A stretch of DNA of 64,000 nucleotides from Cellulomonas hominis (GCF_014201095.1 NZ_JACHDN010000001.1:1116001-1180000); one strand, 5' to 3'. Shown: positions 54,415 to 63,833, counted from the first letter of the stretch. Made by a program: numbers and translations. Notes: a model not told the origin generated them from the letters alone.

Positions 54415-55401
54415 GTGAGCCCCGCCCTGCCCTCCGCCGACGGCACCTCGACCGTCGCGCCCGCGACACCCGCCACCCCCGCCCCCGCCGGTCCGGCGGC
54501 CCTCGACCCGCGCGGCCTCGCCGCCGGTACCTCCGCCTACCTGCTGTGGGGCGTGCTGCCGCTGTACTTCGCGCTGCTCAAGCCGTCCGGGGCGATCGAG
54601 ATCGTCGCCCACCGCGTCGTGTGGTCGCTGCTGTTCTGCGCGGTGGCGCTGACCGTGACCCGGTCGTGGCGGTCGTTCGTCGCGGTGCTGCGCGCGCCGC
54701 GGACCATGGGGCTGATCGCTCTCGCGGCCGTGCTGCTGGCGGTCAACTGGCTGGCGTTCGTGTTCGGGACCCTGACCGGGCACGTGGTGGACGCCGCGCT
54801 CGGCTACTTCATCAACCCGATCGTCACCGTGGCCCTCGCCGTCCTCGTGCTGCGCGAGCGGCTGCGCCGGATGCAGTGGGTCGCCCTCGGGTTCGGCGTC
54901 GCGGCGGTGCTGGTCATCACGCTCGGGTACGGGCGGCTGCCGTGGATCGCGCTGACCCTGGCCGGCTCGTTCGGGGTGTACGGCCTGCTGAAGAACCGGG
55001 TCGGCCGGACCGTCGCCGCCGCGCCGGGCCTGGCGGCGGAGACCCTGGTGCTCGTCCCGTTCTCCCTCGCGTACCTCGCGGGGCTCGCGGCCGCCGGCAG
55101 CGGGACGTTCGTCGGCGCCGGCCCGTGGCACGCCCTGGCGCTCGTGGGCACCGGCGTCATCACGGCGCTGCCGCTGCTGCTGTTCGGGGAGGCCGCGCGG
55201 CGGCTGCCGCTCAGCGTGGTGGGGATGCTGCAGTACCTCGCGCCGGTGCTGCAGTTCGCGATCGGGGTGCTGGTGCTGCACGAGTCGATGGCGCCCGCGC
55301 GGTGGTGGGGCTTCGGGCTGGTGTGGGTCGCGCTCGTGCTGCTGACCGTGGACGGGGTGCGGGCGCGCCGGGGGACGGCGCTGCGGGCGGCGGTGCGCTG
55401 A
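54415..55401 (+). CDS. rarD: EamA-family transporter RarD
   Basis: 328 aa, about ten transmembrane helices in two EamA halves after a 38-residue Ala/Pro N-terminus. AAGTSAYLLWGVLPLYFALLKPSGAIEIVAHRVVWSLLF is the RarD signature. FINPIVTVALAVLVLRERL and MLQYLAPVLQFAIGVLVLHESM follow. TAGCGT at 54403-54408 lies 6 bases before the GTG, so the message is probably leaderless. RarD is named from a chloramphenicol-sensitivity locus; the true substrate is unknown. Confidence 0.93.
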   Translation: MSPALPSADGTSTVAPATPATPAPAGPAALDPRGLAAGTSAYLLWGVLPLYFALLKPSGAIEIVAHRVVWSLLFCAVALTVTRSWRSFVAVLRAPRTMGLIALAAVLLAVNWLAFVFGTLTGHVVDAALGYFINPIVTVALAVLVLRERLRRMQWVALGFGVAAVLVITLGYGRLPWIALTLAGSFGVYGLLKNRVGRTVAAAPGLAAETLVLVPFSLAYLAGLAAAGSGTFVGAGPWHALALVGTGVITALPLLLFGEAARRLPLSVVGMLQYLAPVLQFAIGVLVLHESMAPARWWGFGLVWVALVLLTVDGVRARRGTALRAAVR

Positions 55402-55423
55402 GGCCCGCGCCCCCGCGCGACGG

Positions 55424-55990
55424 TCAGCCGCGCGCGGGCGGGAACTGCTCCGCGCCCTGCTTCGCCAGCTCGATCAACCCGGCCAGGTCGGCCGGCGGCT
55501 CCTCGCGATCGGTCGTGAACCCGACCGCCAGCACCCGCCGGTCGTCCAGCGGCAGCACCGCGAACTCGCCCCGGTTGCCGTCCCGGTCCTCGGTCCGCCA
55601 CCCCGAGACGCCCGTGCCCAGGCCCTCGACCGGCTCGATGGACCGCCCGGTGCCGATCGATCGCGCCGAGAGCACGCACTGGTCCGCGGCCGACCGGAAC
55701 GCCTCGAGCAGGTCGTCGGCGTCCTCGCCGCCGCTCGACCCGTCCAGGATGGTCGCGCCGACCGCCGGTCCCCCGCCGATCTCCAGCCACGTCCCCTGCA
55801 CCGGCTCCTCCATGAGGTCCAGCGGGCTCAGCTGCCGGCACCACGTCCACCCCGGGGCGATCGCGTACTCCGTGTTCTGCTCGACGATCGTCACGTCGTC
55901 GAAGTCGTCCTCGGAGAGCACCACGGGCGACGACGAGCAGGCGGACACCAGCGCCACCACGCCGACGAGCGGCAGCCACGGACGTCTCAC
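55424..55990 (-). CDS. Putative lipoprotein at the end of the type VII secretion operon
   Basis: 188 aa. The signal peptide has lipobox LVSACSSS (Cys near residue 18). The mature part contains acidic patches, CRQLSPLDLMEEPVQGTW, a Cys in ADQCVLSARSIG, and LPLDDRRVLAVGFTTDREEPPADL. No family is recognised. Its ATG overlaps the stop of the 784-aa gene (ATGA), so the two are translated together. A role as partner or protective factor for that protein is possible but rests only on coupling. Confidence 0.8.
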   Translation of the reverse strand: MRRPWLPLVGVVALVSACSSSPVVLSEDDFDDVTIVEQNTEYAIAPGWTWCRQLSPLDLMEEPVQGTWLEIGGGPAVGATILDGSSGGEDADDLLEAFRSAADQCVLSARSIGTGRSIEPVEGLGTGVSGWRTEDRDGNRGEFAVLPLDDRRVLAVGFTTDREEPPADLAGLIELAKQGAEQFPPARG

Positions 55991-58341
55991 GGGGTCCCCT
56001 CCGTGCTGATGACACGGTACGGATCCGTGAACGCGCCCTCGATCGTCTCCACGGACACGATCGGCCGCAGGAGGGTGCTCGCCTCGTGCGTCCGCACGCC
56101 GAGGTCGTCGAGCGGGATGTCGCTGACGGACAGCAGCCGGCCGCCCGGCATCCAGGTGTCGCGCATCGTCGCGGGGACCTCCACGACGCCCGCCTCCGCG
56201 AGCGCCAGGAAGCTGGAGACGACCGACCTGGCCCGGCTGTCCAGGTAGGTGTCGGTGGCCTCGGCGCGCGCGGCGTCCTCGTTGCCACCGAAGATCTCGG
56301 TGATCTGACCGCTGGGGATCTTCCGGATCTCGGACCAGGCGGCGTCCGCCAGCTGCTTGCCCGTGGAGCCCGCCACGTCGACGATCATCTCCGCTCCCGG
56401 GACGGGGACGAGGCTCGCCGCCTTGGACACGAGGCCGGTGAACGCGGCGATCTGCTGGTCACGCGACCGCGCCCCCTCGATGTCGATCATGCTGAGCGCC
56501 TCCTGCATGTGGCCCTCGAGCCCCGCGCTGGAGGTGAGCACGTCCTCGAGCGCCTGGTACGTCGCACCTTCGACGCCCGCACCGTGCAGCACCGACCACC
56601 CGCCGATCGCCGTCTGCCGGTAGTTGGCGACGCCCTCGGCGACGCGCGCCATGCCCTCCTCCGTGCTCAGCGCGACCCCGAGGAGGACGTCGAGGTCCTT
56701 GGAGTAGATCTTGGGCTGGTTGTCGAGCGCCGGCAGGAAGTCGTCCTGGATCGTCACGAGACCGGCAGCCCCGTTCGCGGACGTCGGGGTCCCCACCGCG
56801 ATCTGCACGCTCGGCATGTAGTGCTTCAGCAGCGCCCCCAGCGGCTCCGAGGCGCCGGCGGCGTGCTCGGCCGTGAACTGGGGGTTGTCCGGCAGGCGCC
56901 CGAAGAACTCCGACACGAACAGCCCGGTCTTCTCCGGGTCCCCCGCGAGGTTGTCCGCGTCGGTGCCGATCGCGAGCGCCGCCTCGGAGATCCCCGCGAA
57001 CCCGTCCCGGCTCCAGTCCCGCTCGGCGAAGTAGTACCCCGTCCGCTCGGCGCCGTCGGCGTCCGAGAAGAACTCCAGCCCGAGCCCCGGGTGGCGGCCC
57101 AGCTGGCCCATGGCGGCGGCCATCGGGTCGGCCTGGTGGATGCCGTCCCCGTCGACCCCGAGGCCGTTCAGCGGCGACGCGAACGACGCGTGGTGCGTCC
57201 AGGTCTCGGCGCGCAGCGGGTTGCTCCGCTCGAACGCGTCGAGCTCCCAGGCGACGCCGCGCACGAAGTCCTCGCCGTAGTCGCCGTCGCGCAGCAGGTA
57301 GTCGAGGACCGCGGCGTGCTCGCCCTGGGACGGGTAGGCCGCGGAGAACGCGTCCCGCTCGGCGTCGGTGGTGGTGTGGGTGGCGTACCGGACGAGGTCC
57401 TCACCGAACGCCCGGCCGTCGAAGCCGTCCTGGCGGGTGGCGGTCTGGAGGCCGTCGCGCAGCCGGCCCGCGAGGTCCCCGAGCTCCTCGACGTTCGCCC
57501 CGACGTACATCATCGAGGTCATGCCGTTGTACGTGGCGAGCAGGCCGTCGGGGCCGAGCCGCTGGTACATCGGGCCCATGACGTCGGGGTCGTCGCCGAA
57601 CGCGTCGAGCAGCCGGGTGTACCGCTCGACCGCGGCGGCGTCGCCGAACGCCGTGGCGTCGCGGGCGGCGCCGTCGAGCTGCTCCGCGACCTCCTGGCCG
57701 ACCAGCGCCTTGACCTCGGGCGACGTGTGCGCGCCGAGCAGGGCGAAGTCCTCCGGGTGGTCGAGCAGGTGGCGGACCTGGTCGGCCTGCGACAGCTCCT
57801 GGAACTCCAGGACCCGGCGCTGGTCCCCGAGGCTGCCGATCGCGTTGACGTCGGTCGTGGCCGCCGCCCGGAGCACGGCCGCGAGCGCCTGGTCCGCGGC
57901 GTCGGCGTCGCCGAGCGCGGCGGAGACCTGCTCGGCGATCTCGTTCATGACGCCGCGGGCGTAGTCGGCGTCCTCCTCGTCGTCGTACGTCCGGGTGGAG
58001 GTCACCGCGCCGGTGCTCTGGTCGACGCGCAGGCCGTGCCCGCCCGCCCGGCGGATCGCGCCCTCCAGCGAGGTCTGCGCCCGCCGGATCGCGGTCGCGG
58101 CGGCGTCGAGCGCCTCGATGACGCCGACGGTCTCGGACACCTGCGTCGCGAGCCCCTGCGACAACCGGGAGTGCTCCGCCCGGGCGGCCGACGCGTCCGC
58201 GAACGTCCAGGACAGCGGCGGGCGGGCGTCCGCCACGTCGTCGTCGAGCCGGGTGAGGACGCCCCGGTGCCTCGCGACGTCGTCGGCGATCTGCCCGAGG
58301 CGGTCGGGCTGCCAGGTGCTCAGCTGCGCGGGCGTGACCAT
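55987..58341 (-). CDS. Putative type VII secretion substrate, 784 aa (DUF6571-like)
   Basis: A largely helical protein. The first 150 residues form a coiled-coil bundle (QPDRLGQIADDVARHRGVLTRLDDD, SWTFADASAARAEHSRLSQGL) resembling the N-terminal helical pair of WXG/LXG proteins. The middle contains HAAVLDYLLRDGDYGEDFVRGVAWELDAFE and PEKTGLFVSEFFGRLPDNPQF, which recall the actinobacterial DUF6571 family. The end has LVPVPGAEMIVDVAGSTGKQLADAAW. No catalytic motif is evident. It overlaps the 97-aa gene upstream (TGATG) and the lipoprotein downstream (ATGA). A surface-protein or toxin role is inferred from context. Confidence 0.75.
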   Translation of the reverse strand: MVTPAQLSTWQPDRLGQIADDVARHRGVLTRLDDDVADARPPLSWTFADASAARAEHSRLSQGLATQVSETVGVIEALDAAATAIRRAQTSLEGAIRRAGGHGLRVDQSTGAVTSTRTYDDEEDADYARGVMNEIAEQVSAALGDADAADQALAAVLRAAATTDVNAIGSLGDQRRVLEFQELSQADQVRHLLDHPEDFALLGAHTSPEVKALVGQEVAEQLDGAARDATAFGDAAAVERYTRLLDAFGDDPDVMGPMYQRLGPDGLLATYNGMTSMMYVGANVEELGDLAGRLRDGLQTATRQDGFDGRAFGEDLVRYATHTTTDAERDAFSAAYPSQGEHAAVLDYLLRDGDYGEDFVRGVAWELDAFERSNPLRAETWTHHASFASPLNGLGVDGDGIHQADPMAAAMGQLGRHPGLGLEFFSDADGAERTGYYFAERDWSRDGFAGISEAALAIGTDADNLAGDPEKTGLFVSEFFGRLPDNPQFTAEHAAGASEPLGALLKHYMPSVQIAVGTPTSANGAAGLVTIQDDFLPALDNQPKIYSKDLDVLLGVALSTEEGMARVAEGVANYRQTAIGGWSVLHGAGVEGATYQALEDVLTSSAGLEGHMQEALSMIDIEGARSRDQQIAAFTGLVSKAASLVPVPGAEMIVDVAGSTGKQLADAAWSEIRKIPSGQITEIFGGNEDAARAEATDTYLDSRARSVVSSFLALAEAGVVEVPATMRDTWMPGGRLLSVSDIPLDDLGVRTHEASTLLRPIVSVETIEGAFTDPYRVISTEGTP

Positions 58342-58634
58342 CAGAGGACCGCCTGCCGGCCGGCGAAGCGCCGCGCGACGCCCTGGTTCGTCGACTCCCA
58401 GGCCTCGGCGGCGTCCCGCAGGGTCTGGCCCTGCGCGTCGGCGCGGGTGGCCCAGCCGCGGAAGGCCTCGCCCCAGGCGGTGGCCAGCGCGGTCCCGGCA
58501 CCGGCGCTCGCGCTGCCGGGCAGCGCGGAGGCGACGTCGCCCACCTCGTCCGGGACGTGGTCGCGCACGGTGCTCGCGACCTGCTCGATCCGGCCCGCCG
58601 CGGACCGGACGGCCCCGGTGTCGATCTCCCCCAC
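58341..58634 (-). CDS. WXG100-like protein, 97 aa
   Basis: GTG start with AGGGGGAA upstream. Two helices flank a turn around TAWGEAFRGWATRAD near residues 53-67, the place of the WXG motif in ESX proteins. The first helix is AVRSAAGRIEQVASTVRDHV and the second is GQTLRDAAEAWESTNQGVARRF. The size fits the WXG100 family. It overlaps the 784-aa gene by one base, the arrangement expected for an export partner of a larger substrate. Confidence 0.72.
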   Translation of the reverse strand: MGEIDTGAVRSAAGRIEQVASTVRDHVPDEVGDVASALPGSASAGAGTALATAWGEAFRGWATRADAQGQTLRDAAEAWESTNQGVARRFAGRQAVL

Positions 58635-58723
58635 GGTCCCGTTCCCCCTCGTCCGACTGCCGGTCCCGGGCACGAGGGTAGAGCAGAGGTGCCGGTCAGG
58701 CGCGGGATCCACCCGGACGGGCG

Positions 58724-59974
58724 TCAGCCGCGGCGACGGCGGCCGGCCACCCGCGCGGCGAGCGCGGCGAGGAGGACGAGGGTCGTGCCGGCGATCGCCC
58801 ACCACACCGCGGCGCGTCGTGCGCCCGCGAGCGGGTCCACCCGGGGCGTGACGTCGACGGTGCGCGTGGCGGCCGTCGCGGCGGCGTCCACCCGGTGCAC
58901 CGGGCTGGGCGGGCCGAGGGCGGTCCCGTCGTCGACGAACGCCAGCGCCTCCGCCGGCCGGACGACGCCCCAGCCGACCAGGTCGTCCCGCTCGGCGGGC
59001 TGGTCGCGGGCGGCGGTGACCTCGAGGCGGTGCGCCCACTGGGCGGGTGACTCCTCGGGGTACCGCTCGGCGAGCAGCGCCGCCGCCGCGCTGACGTACG
59101 CGGTCGCGTAGCTGGTGGAGACGCTCTCCCCGGACAGCAGGCAGTCCCCGGCCGCGTGGTACGTCGTGAGGATGTTCGTCCCCGGCGCGGCGACATCCAC
59201 GTGCGACCCGTGGATCGCGTCGGCCGACGGGTTGTCGTCGACGTCGACCGCGGTGACCGCGAGCGCGCCGTCGTAGGCCGCCGGGTACCGCGGGCCGTCC
59301 GCCTCGTCGCTGCTCGTCGCCCGGTTGCCGGCGCTCGCGACGACGAGCGCGCCCGCAGCGGTGGCCCGCTCGACGGCCTCGCGCAGTGCGGGGGTGTCGG
59401 TCGGCGTGCTCATCGAGACGTTGACGACCCGCGCGCCGCCCGCGACGGCGGCGTCGATCCCCGCCGCGATCCGCCCGGCGTCGGGGGCCACGCCCTGCTC
59501 CCGCGCCCGGTCGTCGTCGGCGTGGTAGACGCGGACGGGCAGGATCGTCGCGTCGGGGGCGAGGCCGACGACGCCGGAGCCCTCGACCTGCCGGGCGGCG
59601 ATCTGCCCCGCGACCGCGGTGCCGTGCCCGGCGGTGTCCGTGCGGCCGGCCGGGTCGCCGCCGGCGCCGACCAGGTCGACGCCGGGCAGCACCGCCGGGG
59701 TGAGGTGCTCGTTGCCGGCGTCCACGCCGGAGTCCACGACCGCGACGACGACGCCCCGGCCGGTGGCGACGGCCCAGGCGCGCTCGGCGGACAGGCGCCG
59801 CAGGGCCGGCGGGGACTCGGGCGAGTAGGCGACGCGGTCGGGGGTGCACTGCTGGCCACCGGTCGCGGCGGGCAGCGCGGCGGGGGCGGGGGTCGCGGCG
59901 GCGGGAGCGGCCGTGACCGGGGCGAGGAGCAGCGCGGCGGCCACGAGCGCGGCGCGCACCCGGCGGCGACTCAC
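58724..59974 (-). CDS. Type VII secretion-associated serine protease mycosin
   Basis: Membrane-anchored subtilase that stabilises or processes ESX components on the outer face of the membrane. 416 aa from a GTG overlapping the eccB stop (GTGA). A signal peptide occupies about 1-28. The triad is Asp in VVVAVVDSGVDAGNEHL, His in AGHGTAVAGQIAARQ and Ser in VSTSYATAYVSAAAALL. C-terminal transmembrane helix AAVWWAIAGTTLVLLAALAARV and a basic tail. Domain order matches mycosins throughout. Confidence 0.93.
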   Translation of the reverse strand: MSRRRVRAALVAAALLLAPVTAAPAAATPAPAALPAATGGQQCTPDRVAYSPESPPALRRLSAERAWAVATGRGVVVAVVDSGVDAGNEHLTPAVLPGVDLVGAGGDPAGRTDTAGHGTAVAGQIAARQVEGSGVVGLAPDATILPVRVYHADDDRAREQGVAPDAGRIAAGIDAAVAGGARVVNVSMSTPTDTPALREAVERATAAGALVVASAGNRATSSDEADGPRYPAAYDGALAVTAVDVDDNPSADAIHGSHVDVAAPGTNILTTYHAAGDCLLSGESVSTSYATAYVSAAAALLAERYPEESPAQWAHRLEVTAARDQPAERDDLVGWGVVRPAEALAFVDDGTALGPPSPVHRVDAAATAATRTVDVTPRVDPLAGARRAAVWWAIAGTTLVLLAALAARVAGRRRRG

Positions 59975-61350
59975 GCGTCCCCGGCGCCGCCCGACGCCGC
60001 GCTGTCGGCCGCGGTGCCACCGGACACCTCGGTGGCGGCGGCCTCGACCGTGAGCGACGGGCCGGTGGGGAGCAGCGCCGCCCAGGCCGGCGGCACCGGC
60101 GTCACGTCGGCGGCGGTGTACCCGAGCCGGGCGAGCACCTCGTCGCCCGCGTCGGGCACCGGGTAGGCGCGGCCGGAGCCGTCCACCAGGCGCACGGTCG
60201 CGGTGCCCCCGTCGGCGCTCTGCGCCCGCACGAGCGCCCCGGACCCGGGCGCGACGCGCACGCCGGGCTCGGCGCCGCCGTCCCGCAGCACGAGGTCGAC
60301 GCGCTCGGCCTCGCCGGTGCTCAGCACCAGGCACGGCGCGGACCCTGCGGCGGGGAGCGCCGGCACGGTCGCGGGCAGGTCCGCGGGCGCGACGGGGGTG
60401 CCGGAGGTCCGCACGTCGGCGACGTCGGCGGCCGAGACCCGCAGCGGCTCGGCGGCCAGGTCGCCGGCGCCGAGCAGGTAGAGCGGGTAGGCCAGGTCGG
60501 TGAGCGGGGCGAGCTCGCCGCGGGCGTCCACGACGTACCGGCGGACGCCGTCGCCGGTCCCGGAGACCTCGACGAGCGTGCCCACGCGGGTGTCGACGGG
60601 CAGCCCGCCCTGCGGCAGCGCGGCGTCCCCGGCACCCGGGACGGTCAGCGGGGCCAGGTCGGCCCCGACCGGGACCAGGTTCAGCCAGTCGGCGCCCGCG
60701 GTCAGCGGGGTGGCGGTGTCCAGGCCGAGCGCCCGCAGCACGGCGGCCTCGTCGGCGGGCGGGATGCGGTGCCGCACGCCGTCCGCGACCAGGTGCAGCG
60801 TGCCGGCGACGTCCACCAGCACACCCGTGCCCGGACCAGGGGCGACGGCGGGGGCGTCCGGGTCGAGGGCGAGCGTCGTGCTGCCGTCGGTCGCCACGCA
60901 CGCCGCCCAGCCGGTGCGCGTGAGCCGGTCCGCGAGCGGCAGCTCGTCCGGGGCGCCGGGGATGCCGAGGGTCGCTCCGCGCGGGGCGTCGGTGATGTCG
61001 TCCTCGCTGACGTCGACCACGTGGAAGGAGCCGGAGTCCAGCAGCAGGCGCGCGCTCGTCACGTTGAGCACCGGGTGCAGCGTGCCCTGGATGCCCACGT
61101 ACCGGCTGCCGTCGCCCTCGACGATCACCAGGGACTGGTCGTCCCAGCCGTCCGGGAGCGTCGGGCTCAGCAGGCCCAGGCCCAGGCTGCCGAGGACGAG
61201 CAGCACGCTCAGCGAGACGCCGGCGACGACGCCGCGCAGGGGCTTGGTGGGCTCGAGCTCCCGGCCGCCGGGCGCGCCGCTGGTGAACGCGGTGAGCAGC
61301 CGGCGGCGGCTGTAGGACTGGGCCTCGACCAGGTCGCGCTTGGACGCCAC
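59971..61350 (-). CDS. eccB: Type VII secretion core protein EccB
   Basis: Core component of the ESX membrane complex. 459 aa. The cytoplasmic N-terminus begins ASKRDLVEAQSYSRRRLLTAFTSG, the EccB signature. One transmembrane helix lies at about 39-62 (LRGVVAGVSLSVLLVLGSLGLGLL). A large extracytoplasmic repeat domain follows, with SLVIVEGDGSRYVGIQGTLHPVLNVTSARLLL and a Cys pair (WAACVATDG and SAPCLVLS) likely to form the conserved disulfide. It starts one base after the eccD stop. Confidence 0.95.
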   Translation of the reverse strand: MASKRDLVEAQSYSRRRLLTAFTSGAPGGRELEPTKPLRGVVAGVSLSVLLVLGSLGLGLLSPTLPDGWDDQSLVIVEGDGSRYVGIQGTLHPVLNVTSARLLLDSGSFHVVDVSEDDITDAPRGATLGIPGAPDELPLADRLTRTGWAACVATDGSTTLALDPDAPAVAPGPGTGVLVDVAGTLHLVADGVRHRIPPADEAAVLRALGLDTATPLTAGADWLNLVPVGADLAPLTVPGAGDAALPQGGLPVDTRVGTLVEVSGTGDGVRRYVVDARGELAPLTDLAYPLYLLGAGDLAAEPLRVSAADVADVRTSGTPVAPADLPATVPALPAAGSAPCLVLSTGEAERVDLVLRDGGAEPGVRVAPGSGALVRAQSADGGTATVRLVDGSGRAYPVPDAGDEVLARLGYTAADVTPVPPAWAALLPTGPSLTVEAAATEVSGGTAADSAASGGAGDA

Positions 61351-61351
61351 G

Positions 61352-62701
61352 TCAGACCAGGCCCGCCGCGGTCACGCCGAGCGGCAGCAGGAGCGCGAGG
61401 CAGGCGATCTCCAGGAAGTCGCCGAACCGGGCCAGGCCGACCCGCCGGCGGGGCGCCACCAGGCCGAGCCCGACGACGACGGCCGCGGCCGCGCCGGCGA
61501 CCCCGACGAGGGCGGCCCGCCACGACGGGTGCTGCGCGGCGGCGACCACGGCGACGACCACGAGGAGCAGCACCGACAGGCTCACGGTCACCAGCACGTC
61601 GGTCCGGGAGTACGTCTGCCGGGTGGCCAGCAGCAGACCGGCGGCGGCGAGCGCGAGCAGCACCGTCCCGGCGACGCCCGTGGCCACCACGGCGGGCGCC
61701 GACAGGATCGCGACCCCGCCGATCGCCACGCGCAGCGCGACCTGCACGCGGTGCCCGGCGGCGAGCTGCGCGCGCACCCGGGCGGACTCCACGGCCGGCG
61801 GGTCGGCGAGGATCTCGGCGTCGTCGCGCGGCGAGACCACCCGCAGCGGCGTGCTCGACAGCGCGAGCCACGGCACGCCGATGCTCGCGGTGGCGAGCAC
61901 GGCCACCACGACCGCGAGCACCGCGCCCGGGGTCGCGCCGGTCAGGGCGATCGTGGTCCCGGCGACGGCGGTCGCCAGGCCGGCGGCCAGCGGCGCGGCG
62001 GCCAGCTCGCGGCGGCCGACGAGCGCGGGCATGCCCAGCAGTCCGGCGACCAGGGCGCCCGTCCCGGCGAGGGCGGCGGGCCAGCCCCACGACGGGGGCT
62101 CCGCGGTCGCGGTCAGCCCGGCGACGCCGGCGAGCACCGGCGCGACCAGCACGAGCACCTGCCCGGCGGCGGGCTCCGCGCCCACCCGGCCGACGACGGC
62201 CCCGGCGGCCAGCGCGAGCACGGCGGCCAGCGCGGCGACCACGGGCGGGACGAGCGAGGCGCGGTCGGCGCCGAGCAGCAGCGCGGCACCCGCGAGGAGC
62301 AGGGCTGCGGCCGCCCAGGCGGCGCTCAGCGCGGAGTCGCGCGGCGTCCAGGGCGCGTACTGGTCCTCGACGGCGTCGGCCACGGCCTCCACGACGTCGT
62401 CGTAGACCCGTTCCTGCGCCCGCCGGGCGCCCGACTCGAGCGTGAGCACGGCGCCGTCCCCCACGCCCTCGGCCAGCAGGCTACGGGCGGAGTCCAGCGC
62501 GGTCCCGTCCGCGCGTACCAGGCGGTAGCCGCCGTGGGCGGTGGTCGCGTCCAGCAGGCCGAGCGCGCGCGCCAGGCCGGGGACGACCTCCGCGGTGGGG
62601 ACCGCACCCGGGATGCCGAGGTCGATCCGGCGCTCGCCGGCGGTCACCGACACCCGCACGAGCGTCCCCACGGACGTCGCGACGGCGGGTGCTTCTGTCA
62701 T
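61352..62701 (-). CDS. eccD: Type VII secretion integral membrane protein EccD
   Basis: 449 aa. The N-terminal 85 residues form a ubiquitin-like (YukD) domain: VGTLVRVSVTAGERRIDLGIPGAVPTAEVVPGLARALG. Eleven or so transmembrane helices follow from residue 130 (ALSAAWAAAALLLAGAALLL, AALAAVLALAAGAVVG and later ones). The ATG has AGGGGA upstream. Probably the first gene of a six-gene minus-strand operon. TATGCT at 62742-62737 could be its -10. Confidence 0.93.
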   Translation of the reverse strand: MTEAPAVATSVGTLVRVSVTAGERRIDLGIPGAVPTAEVVPGLARALGLLDATTAHGGYRLVRADGTALDSARSLLAEGVGDGAVLTLESGARRAQERVYDDVVEAVADAVEDQYAPWTPRDSALSAAWAAAALLLAGAALLLGADRASLVPPVVAALAAVLALAAGAVVGRVGAEPAAGQVLVLVAPVLAGVAGLTATAEPPSWGWPAALAGTGALVAGLLGMPALVGRRELAAAPLAAGLATAVAGTTIALTGATPGAVLAVVVAVLATASIGVPWLALSSTPLRVVSPRDDAEILADPPAVESARVRAQLAAGHRVQVALRVAIGGVAILSAPAVVATGVAGTVLLALAAAGLLLATRQTYSRTDVLVTVSLSVLLLVVVAVVAAAQHPSWRAALVGVAGAAAAVVVGLGLVAPRRRVGLARFGDFLEIACLALLLPLGVTAAGLV

Positions 62702-62954
62702 CGGGTCCCCTGTGTTCCCTGGGCAGGTCGCGGGCCAGCATAGCGACGGCCGCCGATCCCGCTCGCCGGGGCACGGGCGGGTGCGGCCGTCCGGGTGGCG
62801 GTGCCGGGCGGCCGCCCGGACGGCGGTCCCCCGCTCGGAGGTGCGCCAACCGGGCAAAGGGGACGCGGCATGACAGAACCGCCCGGACGGCTGGGCCGAT
62901 CGGGTGATCCGTGACACCAGTCAGCATGGTTGTCCACAGGCTGGGTGACCTGGG

Positions 62955-62984
62955 CTGACCTGACAGGAAGGTCTGGGTTAGCCT
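62955..62984 (+). promoter_or_regulatory. Probable promoter of the WXG100 pair
   Basis: CTGACC (62955-62960) and TAGCCT (62979-62984) with an 18-base spacer; transcription would start near 62991, about 88 bases before the first WXG100 gene. The rest of the 377-base divergent gap 62702-63078 carries a possible eccD -10 on its left and otherwise no feature I can name. Confidence 0.4.
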
Positions 62985-63078
62985 GCCGAACGGTGCCGGG
63001 TCATGTGCGCTCGGGACGAGGCGGCGCCGCAGGGGTGCACGTCCAGCAGGCCCACGTGGCCGTGGAGGGGGAGGTGAC

Positions 63079-63390
63079 ATGGCAGCAGAGGTCTCCGCAG
63101 CAGACGGCGCGCTCAAGCAGGGCGCCGACGCCGTGGTCCAGAGCCGTGGGGAGCTGCAGCGCGAGCTGAGCGCTCTCGAGGGCAAGCTGTCCGGGATCGG
63201 GTCGCACTGGCAGGGCCAGGGCGCGGTGGCGTTCAACACGCTGATGGCCCGGTGGCGCGACGACGCGAACAAGATCGTGTCCGCGCTCAACGAGTTCGAG
63301 GCCAACCTGCTCGCGTCGCAGTCGACGTACACCGCGTCGGACGAGGCTCAGCAGTCCACCTTCAGCCGCCTTCAGGGCCGGCTGGGCTGA
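63079..63390 (+). CDS. WXG100 family protein (ESAT-6/CFP-10-like), 103 aa
   Basis: Secreted helical-hairpin substrate of type VII secretion. The turn motif is WQG in SGIGSHWQGQGAVAFNTLMARW near residue 44. The C-terminal helix carries a YxxxD/E-type export signal: YTASDEAQQSTF. AGGGGGAGG precedes the ATG. Paired with the next gene 18 bases downstream, as EsxB/EsxA pairs are. Confidence 0.94.
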   Translation: MAAEVSAADGALKQGADAVVQSRGELQRELSALEGKLSGIGSHWQGQGAVAFNTLMARWRDDANKIVSALNEFEANLLASQSTYTASDEAQQSTFSRLQGRLG

Positions 63391-63408
63391 CCGGGAGAGG
63401 ACGAGACG

Positions 63409-63693
63409 ATGGCTGATCTCAAGGTCAACTTCGGGGGTCTGTCGACCGCCGCCGCCGACATCCAGTCGAGCGCGAGCAACATCGAGTCCCGCCTGGCAGA
63501 CCTCGACCGCTCGCTGCAGCCGCTCCGGGCCAACTGGTCCGGCGAGGCGTCGACCGCCTACACGGCCGCCAAGGCCAAGTGGGAGGCCGCGCTGACGGAC
63601 ATGAAGGCGCTGCTCGCCGACGTCGGCCGCGCCGTGTCCACCTCCGGCGAGGACTACCAGTCCACCGAGCGGGCCAACGCCGCCCGCTGGTGA
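63409..63693 (+). CDS. WXG100 family protein (ESAT-6/CFP-10-like), 94 aa
   Basis: Partner of the preceding protein. WSG motif in QPLRANWSGEASTAYTAAKAKW near residue 43. C-terminal YQSTERANAARW resembles the YxxxD/E export signal with Glu. GGAGAGGA lies upstream of the ATG. The two are expected to form a heterodimer recognised by EccC, which is not in the window. Confidence 0.94.
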   Translation: MADLKVNFGGLSTAAADIQSSASNIESRLADLDRSLQPLRANWSGEASTAYTAAKAKWEAALTDMKALLADVGRAVSTSGEDYQSTERANAARW

Positions 63694-63833
63694 ACCACCC
63701 GGCGCCGCGCCCCGCGCGCGACGCTGGCCCAGCACGACCCGCGCGGTCGCGCCCGCCCCCTGTGCGGCGGCGCGACCGCGCGGCCATCGGCGCCGCAGGG
63801 GCGGCGCCGGGAGACTTCACGCGGAGGACGGAC

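Noticed and set aside
55987..58341. Polymorphic toxin with a recognisable C-terminal nuclease or ADP-ribosylase domain
   Set aside because: I could not find any catalytic signature in the last 200 residues, so no toxin class is claimed.
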